This document shows positions 36,301 through 47,700 of a stretch of 64,000 bases of DNA, piece after piece. The notes beneath the pieces were generated by a model that was not told where the DNA came from, made no database searches, and saw nothing but the letters and a program-made list of their open reading frames with translations. The position numbers and the translations under genes are program-made. Every line of letters begins with the position of its first letter. Position 1 is the stretch's first letter. The stretch spans positions 11,100,001 through 11,164,000 of the forward strand of contig OX485806.1 of assembly GCA_950295325.1 (NCBI GenBank), in the 5' to 3' direction. Source of the DNA: Polytrichum commune (taxonomy: Eukaryota > Streptophyta > Polytrichopsida > Polytrichales > Polytrichaceae).

Positions 36301-37313
36301 ACCAAAAAATTCAAAGCACACACTCGCGTGCATCACACTGTCACATGCTACACTAAGTCTCTATTATCATGCATCCATGTTAACGCTGCAGACCTCTGTA
36401 ATATCATGTGCACTTAGGTTGCCACAGGCGCGATATTAGGGAGGTTAGAGTGTATATAAAATCAAGATGCAAAAAACCCACCAGTACTTTGCCCTTGATA
36501 AGCAACAAGCTATGTAGCATAGACAGGTGGGTGATTGGTAACATATTCCAGTTGCTCCAGGTTTAACTAAGTTTGTTGCGTATCCATGATGAAGTACTGG
36601 TCATTTTGTTCATTTACTTTGCATCTAGATTTTGTAGTGGTGTTCTTGGCATCATGTTTTCATTTACTTTTTGCATCTGTCACTTCCTGCTATAATTCTT
36701 CTATGAAGTTCTTATCCTTGGAATGGACCTTCTGAATCTGCTTGACTACCTTCCTTCATATGTTGATTTCTTTACACCAGTTTGCAAATTTATTTGAAGC
36801 CATGAAAGTAACACCATTCTACGCCTAGGGTAGTGTGCTTAGAGGATTAAGTAATACCTAATGTAATACCTAGGGCATTAGAGTAATTTTTAAATTCAAC
36901 ATGACTTTTGGTCAGAGTTGGTTGTTTTACATAAAATACCTTCCATGTTTAGTAAGTTTTTGGTAGTGTGGAGGTTTGTGCGAAGAACATTCTATATTGG
37001 TTCATTGAGGGTCAAGCACTTTTTTGCATGGCAAGAGCAGTTGGATAAAATGAGTTTGGCCCTCAATGAACCGAAATAGTTTGCTCTTCATTCAACTTCA
37101 AACATTACCTCCGAGCATGCACCAGAAGTGGAAAGAAAAAACTGGTATTGCATCCGCAACAGCCAATGGAAATGCGTAGGAGACCAACTCTTGATAAGAA
37201 GTCTCCTTGAATTAAAGGATAACTCTACTGTTAGATGTATATTGATCTTTGTCACATTGCTTGTGTCTGTGCAGCATCCTGAGATGGATTTCTCCAAGGC
37301 CAAGATAAATTAA
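33361..37313 (+). CDS. BOB1-like: NudC/BOBBER-like CS-domain protein, gene A (six exons)
   Basis: Exons 33361-33961, 34797-34969, 35340-35388, 35696-35865, 36034-36117, 37275-37313: 1,116 nt, 371 residues, all GT-AG with matching phase. The NudC N-terminal domain spans residues ~48-103 (HILTTLLKE...[15 protein letters not shown]). An acidic low-complexity linker runs to ~195, and the CS/p23-like domain covers ~204-300 ([27 protein letters not shown]). The conserved NudC tail follows ([32 protein letters not shown]). NudC proteins act as cytosolic co-chaperones with Hsp90/Hsp70 and in dynein-linked or developmental roles; Arabidopsis BOBBER1 is the plant counterpart. ATG at 33361 was chosen because gene B starts with the same MAVIS. 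Intact. Gene B lies 4.4 kb downstream in the same orientation. Confidence 0.93.
34205..34435 (-). repeat. Family F fragment in NudC-A intron 1
   Basis: Shares CCCCTCCCAATTATGTTGA, 'gaacatgt', 'gatccacacctc' and 'ccaattaaat' with the other F copies. It lies wholly within intron 1 (33962-34796). Confidence 0.5.
36161..36452. mobile_element. TA-flanked MITE, family M, in NudC-A intron 5
   Basis: CACCCTAACCTCCGGAATGTC at the left and GATATTAGGGAGGTTAGAGTG at the right form ~20-bp TIRs. TA lies at 36159-36160 and 36453-36454. The sister copy is at 58631-58984. Confidence 0.75.
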
Positions 37314-39342
37314 GCTTCCAAGTCTTAAAAGCAAGCAGATTATGGGGCCCAACTTGAAATTCTCCGATAATCTGAGTATGTGTGTTGGTGATGAGTAAAT
37401 TATCCAGTAGTTCGTGTTATGAATCAAAACAGGGCATGTTACTGAAGTCATGGTTTTGCCTGCCGGTTATCCATGAGAAGAAACAGAGCTATACTTTCAT
37501 TTGCAGAGGAAACACATAGGTACTGGGCTGTTCACTCCAACATAATTTTTTTTGTGTGGCCCCATATCTGGTACTGCAGTACAGATGACATAGCGAATGA
37601 TCTTAACTATAGCGAATCCAGGGCTGTAGTGGCTACAGAAAACCCCCTTGAGGTGGATAAAAAGTTACCAAGACTATATCATGTGTCTATCTGTGTCTTT
37701 TTTTGTTTGAGTATATTGATGTCCTAAGTATTTCATTCTTCCTGTGAAATGTATATAGGTCTGTGTGTGGTGGTAGAGTCAAATCATGTTCATGAAAGGA
37801 CTGGGTTTGCAGGTTGAGATTTTGTTCAAGGAAGTTCAGCTTTGAACAGGTTGATACAAGGGTCTTTAAGGTTGAGGTATCTATAACCGTCAAAATTAGA
37901 GAGTTTGCATCTGTTTAGGACAAGTAATAGTCGGAAATTATTTATCTTGCGATGAGAAACATATTGTAAGGAGAATGCAATTTTTTTGGGTCATGAATGT
38001 GAAAATTGCCACAAATTTTGAAGTTGTGAAGTTAGGGCAACACAAAGTCAATCTATAGCTTAGCCCAAAATAGCTCATCTAAGTTTTGATGCTTGGCTAT
38101 AACAGATGTCAAAACTCTCATGAGGGTATTAATTACTCACAAGTTGCCACGTATACCTTAAATATAGACGTTGACTTTGTTTGCTTAATGAATGTAGATC
38201 TCATTCATGTTGGCATTGCACGATCCTAGGATCGTGGTTAAATGGATATGGTTGATTATGGATGCCTCGACCTTAATTGGATGAGATTTTGAATACAGAA
38301 GAGAAAATTTACGTATTACCCAATTGAAAGTATGATAAGTGAAAATTGATTATGCTAACCTTTGTTGCCGAAGTTAGATGTGCCTAATTTGATTGCATAT
38401 CTCAAATGGTGACTTATATTTGAGTGGTATTTGGTTTGTTGTGGCTCAAGAATGGATACCAAAAGGATGTGTTTAACCCTTATTATCTTGAGTTTTTTTT
38501 GTAATTTAAAGATGAGTTATAAGATGAGATTTTCAAGCTTGCTTTATGAAACATTCATGAAGCAAAATTCTTTACACAAAGTCAAAGAACACATATGTAT
38601 GGTTGGACCATTTATAGTAGAGGGTGCTAAAACCAACCCTTTGATTGATTTATCTTATTTTAAGATCTCATTTGTATTAGTGGTATGCATAAATTGGCTT
38701 AGACATGGTAGAAATAAAAATAAAATAAATTGCAAATCATGTAAATGTTCTACAATTTTTTTATGAAGTCACTCACCCCTAGCTTCCTAAGGGCTGCTGT
38801 AGACTATGGGGAGAAAGTGTATTGGCCAAGAATTTTAGGGGAATGGAACAATATGATCGGGTACAAAATGGGTTCTTCATTGGCTAGGGTTTACACTTCA
38901 ACCAAGACTTGTCCAATAAAGAGCTTCAAGCATGAATGGAAAATGACATGGTTGCCAACATGGTAACATTTTTTACTAGAGGATTTCTCTAGAGGTCACG
39001 TTTCTTGGGCAACCTCAAACCCAGTTGGGGCAAACTAGCCCGTACACTGGTTCTTTGAAGGCAAGGGTTTAGGCATCCAACAAGGAACGAGTGTATGGGT
39101 TGGTTCGCCCAAATCCCTCAAACCCTTGGACAAGAAACTTGGCCTCCAGGGAACACCAACTTGAGGCAATTCTTTTTAATCTTTTCTTTCCATCTTGCCC
39201 ACCATACCAACTGTTGACTGAACTAACCTTGTCTTGGCTAAAATTCTTGACCAATTGTTGCAATTCCTCATTGTAGTCTAAACCAGCTCTAAATCCCTCC
39301 CTAGGCCCACACTTTTTCCATTGCAAACTTTCTTGTGTCTTA
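37314..39342. other. NudC-A 3' flank and intergenic DNA
   Basis: 3' UTR sequence probably follows the stop at 37313. 38070-38290 is an inverted relative of 11358-11560. 38405-38470 resembles family F. Minus frame 39069-39326 is open for 85 codons but shows no recognisable domain. Confidence 0.45.
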
Positions 39343-39856
39343 GGGCCGCTTTACACCTAGAGGCCGGGCCAATTTCCCTTGAGGCCGATTGCACAAAATT
39401 TCAGCCTTTTTTGGGTTGGAGGCTGGCCTCTACTACACATTATAATAAGATTATACCGGGGGCCAATTTTCCCATATGTAAAGGCCCTCGGGCCAAGAAG
39501 CCAAGCTGATTCAAAAAAATTAGCCTAATCCAACGGATGTAGCATAATCTAAGATAGAGCCTTTAGATTCCACATAATCCAATGGATCTAGTTCACTTTA
39601 AAAAATTATACTTTATTTAAGAAGATTTTTTTAGTGGAATATGACATTGGCCTTCCATTTTGGGTGCACCCAATTCAACGAGCTCGGGCCGTGTCATAAC
39701 ATACATTTTTTAATTTAAAAAATCATACCACCAAATCGGCCCGGCCTCTAGATGTAAAGGGGTTGGGGCCGATTTGAGCCTTTTGACCAATCACAAATGA
39801 GGATTTCAAGCCTCTTACACAACGAATTGGCCCGGCCTCTAAGTGTAAAGCGGCCC
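39343..39856 (+). mobile_element. Tourist-like MITE, family T2, copy 2
   Basis: GGGCCGCTTTACACCTAGAG to CTCTAAGTGTAAAGCGGCCC, flanked by TTA (39340-39342 and 39857-39859). Closely similar to 12493-13017 along its whole length. Confidence 0.9.
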
Positions 39857-39859
39857 TTA

Positions 39860-41750
39860 GAGCCTATTTTGAAAGTTGGATGAAACTTATGGGACCTCCT
39901 CTTTCCACCTCTCAAACTCTAACCTATTTTAAAGATCTAAAATAGGGTATGCATATGGGACCCGCTATCCTAAATCCCAGATCAACCTATGCATAGCTAG
40001 CTCGGCTCACCCATCCTAATAGGACAAACTAACAAGCTAACTTTCAGTAGCCTGACACCACTCCATAATTTAAGCATTAAGGATACTTGGGCGACATTGT
40101 ATTAATTCTCATAAGCTTAGGGTTTGGACAAAACCCATGGTTTCATCTGCTTTACTTTACAAATAGCTCTATTGACCTAAAAGACCTCCATTAGCGGAGA
40201 TTGCATAAGCTTGGCTTAGTATTCTACAGCCATGTTCATCATATGTCGACAATGAACAGGGAGAACCGACTGCTAGTTACAAACAAACTGATTGAGTTTG
40301 AGAAATAACCGGTTGAAGCTCAAGACTTAAGGAATATTACCAATCCTTTTAGAAGAATCTATGGAATATACCTCAAATTAATGAAGAAAAACCGAAAGAT
40401 CAGAACATGTAACCATGTTGGACTTGGCAACACGAGGATCTTAACCGATTACATTCAAAAATCTCCCCGGACACTCTATGTTGAGTGAATCAAACAAGAA
40501 AACGGTAGAAGCGTGAGGCTCTGTCCTTTATTATGAAAGACTACAATTATAGTTGTCCACTTTGCTTATGCCAATCCATGGTTATTTACTATACCAAACC
40601 TTTCTTGGATTTTGTGCACCTTCTTCTCAAATGCAGGTCAAGGATTTTGATATCACCCGATTTTTTTAGAATAAATAATCAAGAACTGCCAAAATAACTA
40701 TAGTTAACTAGATTTCTTTCAATGCATTTCAGGGAGCAATTATAGTTCTACACACACACACACATATACATATATAATTATAGTTAACATCCACATTAAA
40801 TAAAGTGGACCAAAAATAACAAGAACAAGTAACGTCCAAGTGTGAACGCAAAGTGGTTAGGAAATTTGCTCTTGAAACGAAGAAGTTGATGCATTGTCTC
40901 TGTCCTACAGACAGAGCCAATAAACAGACGTAATCTTCAAGATGCATACAAAAAGAGATGATCAATAGGTGTATACAGAAAGAAAGAGTGGTGAGTGAGG
41001 ACGCAATCCACACCGTTCCCTCGTGTGCGGCCAGGATGGGTTTCGGAGCAAAGCGGTTGGCTTCCACCTGCTGGGGCCATTTTTCCTCAGGGACGATGTT
41101 CGTAGACAGCTTTCCTACTTACAATTAAGAGCCCAAAATTGGGTTTCTGTAATCTAGGGTGACTGGAGAGATTAAATTGTCGACAATCTTGGGATTTGGC
41201 TCTCTTTTTCTGTACAGTTTCTACATTATCATTTTCTACAGTCGTCGATTTCGCCATGAAGTCATAAATCAATCCAACCTCAATCGATCTTCTCAAGCAA
41301 GCCTTGGCTTACCTTGTGAATCCAAATCTTGGTTGATGGAATTGAAAAATGCTGGATGAATTGGTGTTGTTGTTGCTGTTGTCTTAGGTTAACTAGTTAC
41401 CCAAAGACGAAGACTCCTCGCACCTGGGAGTGAAATTTGTGACAGGTGAAATTTGTAGGAATTGGTTTCTGTATTTTTTTGTAAATTGTGCTCGGTAGCA
41501 ACTGTTTTTCAGGGTTTAAACAAGTTTGATATTTGATTTTACAGCTACCACTCTTTGGGATTGAAATCAATGTGGTGATTTGTTGTTGCTACTCGTGCGT
41601 CGTCGGCAAGTTAGGTGATATTACTCCTTGTAACGTGGCACGGAATTAGTCGAACATTGTTATCATCGCATCAAGAAACTTGGTGGTGTCTGTGTTCTTT
41701 TTTTTAAAGTTTCGGTGATTCTTCCTTCTTCTTTGACGTAAATTTACGAG
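39860..41750. other. Intergenic and NudC-B 5' flank
   Basis: Contains an S-family element (40258), a CA/TA microsatellite (about 40745-40775) and the probable promoter and leader of gene B. A pyrimidine-rich stretch (TTCTTCCTTCTTC) lies about 25 bp before the ATG. No other gene seen. Confidence 0.5.
40258..40474 (+). mobile_element. CCGG-rich short element, family S
   Basis: Begins GGGAGAACCGACTGCTAGTT and ends CAAAAATCTCCCC. Internal ACCGGTTGAAG repeats. About 217 bp, matching 54579-54797. Confidence 0.7.
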
Positions 41751-44700
41751 ATGGCGGTTATTTCCGAGATTGAAGACGATGAGCCGACAACAGTGCCGCA
41801 TAAACCTACAAAATACCACCCCCAGACTCATCAAGCCTCGTCTTGCAAGCAGGTGAATAACAAGGAAAACAAAAGAAAATTGAACATCTGCATTTTACAG
41901 ATGTGAATATGAGCCCATTAACCTTCAACTGCTCAAGAGCTGTCCCTTCCTACTTTTCTTTTTTCTTTTTTTTTTGGGGGGGGGGGGGGGGGGAGGGGAG
42001 TGTTACAGGCTCTTGTTTGTTATCTGTTTTGATGTTTGTTTTTTGGAATAAGGTATGTGAGGTATTTTATGGTTTCTTGATGGACTTTTTATTATGGAAA
42101 AGAGAGGATGCATAATACTTAAACTTTGAAAGAGAAATGAACATCAACCTTCTACCAACATTAATATGAGTCTGCTAACCTTATACCGATCAAACTGGTG
42201 TCCTTTGATACTTGATGGGGCTTACATGTCATTGGTGGGGGTTGTCACATATTCTTGTTTGTTATCCAATTTTTGTTGTTGTTGTTGTTGTTGTTGTTGT
42301 TGAGAAGAAGGTGTGTGGGGTCTAATTATAGCTGTTTGAGGGATTGCCTCCATGGATTTGTTCGATTATGCAAGGGTGGATGTGTAATTTCTTCAAGTTT
42401 TGTGATGCTGAGATTTTGTGTTATTCAGGTGAATACTAATAACAAGGAGCCGGAAGAAGCCTGTTTACCAGAAGAGGAAGAAGAGGAAGTATGCAATTCG
42501 GAATCGGGGCCAGAGACGCCTTCGGAAGAAACACCCAAGCAGTCCCAAGTAGTAGAAGACGATGCCGCGTTGAACAAACAACACGACTACATTCTAGGCG
42601 CGTTGCTCGAGGAGCACCAGCAGAAGCCTTTGGATCTGTTGACGACTGTGATCGACTTTTTGTTTCGAGAGACAGATCTGTTGCGGCAAGATGGGGTGGA
42701 AGGCATGGTGTCCGAGATTGTGACGGCGTCCAAGAAGAGGAGAATCGAGTATGATGGTGGTGAAGATGGTGCGCCTGAATTAAAAGTGCCAAAAATCGAG
42801 GAGAAGAATGAATCTAATCAACCGAAGAAGGTGGAGGAGGAGGAGGAGGAGGTGGCAGCAGCAGAAGAACCCGAGCCCATGAAATTATCGTCAAATACCG
42901 ACTCGGTGCCAGAGAACACGGCTCCAAACACAACAAGTATGAGTGACCTGAAGTCAAAACCAACACAATGACGAACTTTGGGCAATCTATTTAGCACCTC
43001 TGGGAACATGTGGTAAAGTGGATAAATCATGGTGAATGGGCTTGAATGGGCATGGTGAATGGGTTTGAGTGGACATGGCGAACCTTTCATCAATCACCAT
43101 GCCCGTTTAGGTTGAGGCAACCTGAGATGGGAACTCCTATAACAAGTGCCGTTGCCTTAAAGTTAAGATTGACACAAGGAACTTTGGGCAATTTATTGAG
43201 CCGCTAAAAAAAGTTGTGGGAAAGGGGCATGAATGGGCATGGTGAATCTTTCATCGCGTAATGGGCTCATTTTGGCCAAGGCGACTTGAGATGGCAGTTT
43301 CTACAACAAGTATGGATGCCTGAAAGTCGAATCTCACACGTGAGAAACTTTGGGCGATTTATTTGCATGTAGAGAAACATGTGATAAAGTGGACAAAACA
43401 TGCCAAGTGAATGGGCAAGAATGGCCTTGAACTTGTCATCAATCACCATGCCCATTCATGCCAGGTGCTAGAGAAGGTGGCTTTTGCAACAAGTATGATT
43501 GAGGCCCATCCCTCCATGCCCATTCACCAAGTTTTCCCCACTTTAGCATATGTTCCCCTAGGTGTTAAGTTGCCCGAAGTTTCATGTGTCCAAATTCTAA
43601 ACCTTCTATAAACCTGGAGAAACTCTCCCCCTCTCCCTTTTGGAGTTGTTGTTTCTAGGTCATTTGTAGTGCTTCCCATGAATTGATCTATGTTCTTTCA
43701 CAAAGAGGAGGAACAATATGCTTGAAAAGAGGGATTGCATTGAGGGAACTCAAAACACTAGCCACTCGGTCACTACTCAATTGTCTTTGAATTGCTACAT
43801 TTTTAGACGTTGTTAAGCTTTTGAACTAAATGTAAGTTTTTTTCTAAAGCAAGGGTAACCATCACTACCCCTTAGTATTTTTCTTATTCTTCCACTCTTA
43901 AGAAGAGTTATAAAGTTTTCTTCAAATTTATAGTCTCAGATCCCTCAAGAATTCCAAAACACAAGAACAACTTCAAAGTGACCATGTTCCTAAAGACTCT
44001 GAGCCTTGTGGGTGCTACAGATAATTGCCAACCCATGAAACCCACTCGAAAGGAAGATCAAGCAGACGATAGCAATGTGGCGGAGAATTCCGATGACGAT
44101 GAGGAGGATGTGGAGGGGAAGGGCCTAAGTATGTACAATTTTGCTTCATTACTTCTTCATTCTAATCTCACTCCACCTTATGATGTATTTCTCAAATCTA
44201 ATTATTAATGGCCAAATTATCACTCAAATTAGACTTGCCAACTATTGGAGCATGATTGACCCTTAAAGCCACCAAAACACATTCTTGAAAAGAATATTCC
44301 TAATATTAGAAAAAAATAGCAACATGTAACTTCAAATGATAACCCACATTAAGGGACAATCATTGTGGTTATCCAACATATCACAATGATTATTTAGGGG
44401 TATCATGGGTTGCTTAAGAATTGAGCATATCCGTATGCACAATGTCCAAATTGATCCTAGGCATTGGCAACATCAGATTTGCTAAATCTTTACGTTTGTG
44501 ATGGCCCTTGAGGTCTTGATCCTGAATTAAAAACTAACAACTCAACACAAGCCCGAAAACCATGAGTGTTGTAAAATAAGCGCCATTCACTTTGCTAAAC
44601 CAAGCCATATGCACATGAAACTTTGAATTATAATCTTCTATATGGGCAAACATGTGGTAAAGTGGCCAAAACTTGGTGAATGGTGAGTGGACATAAGCTT

Positions 44701-47700
44701 GTTCATCATTCATCATGTATTTCCCACTTTACCAACCCTAGCCTTGTTGTTTTTTCAAACCCTTGGCTAAAAGACACAGGGTTCAACCTTGCCTCTGTGT
44801 CCCCACGTGGCATGTCACCCACAATTCCATGTGGCATGACAGTGTATACACAATTTCATTTGCCTTTTTTTTGTTGCTTTGGAACTTGAATGACCATGTT
44901 TAGTGATCCAAGAAAGTTGCATATGTCTCAATCTCCTGGAACACGAAAATTCAGCGTTTACTAACAAACTAGATTATATTTATTTGGCTCATGTTCATAA
45001 CTTTGTTTAGCCACTTGACGAGGGACCCCTCATCAAGAGGGATTTGAAGAGCCATATTCTCAGGAATAATGGACCATTACAACCCATTTAAGACCGAAAT
45101 TGAACTCAAAAACCTTCTTCCGTGCCAAAGGAATCCATGTTGCTCCAATTTCATGTGCCCAAATCATCACATTTATGCATGAAACCATAGGCTTCCCCTC
45201 TTTAGCATAACATGTTCTTAACTATGCTATGTTGTATCTTACCCGAGAAGGATGATGTTGTCAACCCTTACTTGGGATAACATAGAAGAAGATGGTGCAA
45301 CTCCCTTGAACAACCCAACAAGCAAATTCAAAGTTACCGGTGATTGTCCCAATGCAATGCCATATATATCTATCTATATCTATCTATATCTATATCTATA
45401 TCTATATCTATCTATATAATTTTGTTTGAGTTTTAATTTGGCATGCACATACAGAACCCAACCATGGAAATGGATACGACCATGAGAAGTACTCTTGGAC
45501 CCAAACCCTTGCGGAGTTGACATTGCATATACCGCTCCCGGAGGGAACCAAGTCCAAGAACGTGCTATGTGACATCAAGATGAAAAGTTTGCAAGTAGGT
45601 CTTAAAGGCCAACTGCCTATTCTTGAGGTGAGAGACAAATTGTCACTCTATGATCATAATACCTATATGTTTAAATTGTGTCGGATGGTCTTTATCTCTA
45701 GGCCACTTTGTGATAATAAGGGCACGTTTACACATGTCCCCAAGTTCTTAAGTCCCAAGTCACTTGCGATCAATCTATTGAATCTCAACCGTTGAGAGCA
45801 TGAATGTTGGGACTTACAACTTCACATGGGGTCCCAAGTCCTAATTTCCAAGTATGCCATGGATGTCTACATGGTACCAACTTTTGGAGGTGAGGCTGGG
45901 GACTTGTGCTGAGAGTTGGGTCGAGCAACTAGACCCAACTCTCAACACAAGTCATGTGATTTTTTCTTTGCATAAAATAATCAAGATCCAACTTTAAGGA
46001 GTATAAAGCATAAGTTAATGCTTTCTTGAGGCTCAAAGGTTGGGACTTGCTAACTTGAGTGGGACTTGGGACCATGTCAACTCTTTAGCATCAAATGTTT
46101 CAAGCTCAAGGAATTTTGGGCAGTTTAACAACAAGCTAGGGAAAACATGGGGTAAAGTGGACAAAACTTGGTGAACATCCCACAGTGAAGTCTCGTAGCA
46201 CCTACCAGGGGGAGGGTGAAAACATTGATTGTCATGTGGAGCTTAGTTGTTTCTATTTTAAAACCAAATCAACACCTAAACTAGGGTCAAACACCTTGTG
46301 TTGGTCTTTTAAACTTAAATTAGGATGAATCAACAACAAACTTATAGGGAACATGTTTTTATTGTTATCACATATAAATCACCCCCATGATAAGTGTTGG
46401 GAAACAAACTCTAACATCCCAAAGTGAACAAAACTTGGTGAATACCTTGCACCAAGGCTTGTCCACTTTGCCCCATGTTTTCCTAGATAGTAAACCATCC
46501 GCAATTATTTGTGCAACTTGTCTGCTTTGTGTGTTTGGCAAGCGATGAATGAGAGATGTGAGCTGGAGATAATGTGAATGCACCTATCAAGGTAGAAATA
46601 CCATAACCTGTTAACCACCCTCTAGCCGTGCACTAGACCGCCGTCATAATGGTGAAGTGCCATTTCTAAAACCAATCATGGCTAGGCGGCAACTTCAATG
46701 CGTGTACACTTAGTGTAGCCAATGGGAGTCAAGAGTTAATGTATTCATGAGGTAACCGATTTAGGCGATGTTCTGTATGGAAATGCGGATTACCGTGTTC
46801 GGTGTAGGGAGAATCTAGTGAAAGAGTAGTGGGTTGGACAAACTTTCCACTTTGAAAAATTGTAGCATTTTTTGTATAGGGCAGAAAATAATGAAACAAC
46901 TTGCATTCTTCATGAATCCTTCTCGTCTATCTTGGAAAATTATCTCATGATTCATTAGGGGAGGAATGGACTCAAAAGGTTGTTGCCCTTGTAATAACCA
47001 AAAAAATAGATTCTTAATATCCCAAGCCCCGTAGTACAAGGGCGTACCCACAAGGTCACATGGCACATAAGGTGCCACATGGTTTTGGACCATGGGTCCG
47101 AGCCAATGGAGTCTTGCTTAGCACACTCAACCTTGCCGATGTGACTCCGGAAGTGCATAGTGGAGGTCACGGCAACATCACCAGTACTAGAGGACTACAC
47201 CATGACAAGTCCACACCCTAACGTGTCAATAGTTTAGTGACTCCGGTTTCTAATACCTTTGAGCCGAACCTCATTTTCATTTGAATTTTAAAGACAACAT
47301 ATTAAAGAAAATCCTTTTTTGGGACCAAACTTGTGGGCACCTTTTGAGTTCATTCCTCCCCTAATGGTCAGACCAGATCTTCAATGTGAATCACCTTATT
47401 TTCACGGGTGGTTATGATATTTCTACCTTCACGAAGCATGACCTAAGAGAAACATCAACGTATAAGCTACATATGCAAGTCTGAAATCTACACATTGAGA
47501 AGAAGAAAAGAAAAACGCACATGCACACTTACACAGGTGCATGCCACAGCTCATTCGTGAATTTCACTGCAAGGCTTCCGAAGTTTTTTTCTCTGTAACT
47601 TCAAAAATAACAACCTCAACTCACGTATTAATTCCTCAATTGAATTTAATGCTGTGCTTGTGTAGTTTTTATACCCGTACCAAATCTTTGCATCATATGC

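Noticed and set aside
40745-40775. CA/TA run upstream of NudC-B as a regulatory element
   Set aside because: A plain dinucleotide microsatellite with nothing to support a function.
42436-42792. 118-codon minus frame opposite NudC-B exon 2
   Set aside because: Shadow of a conserved coding exon on the plus strand.
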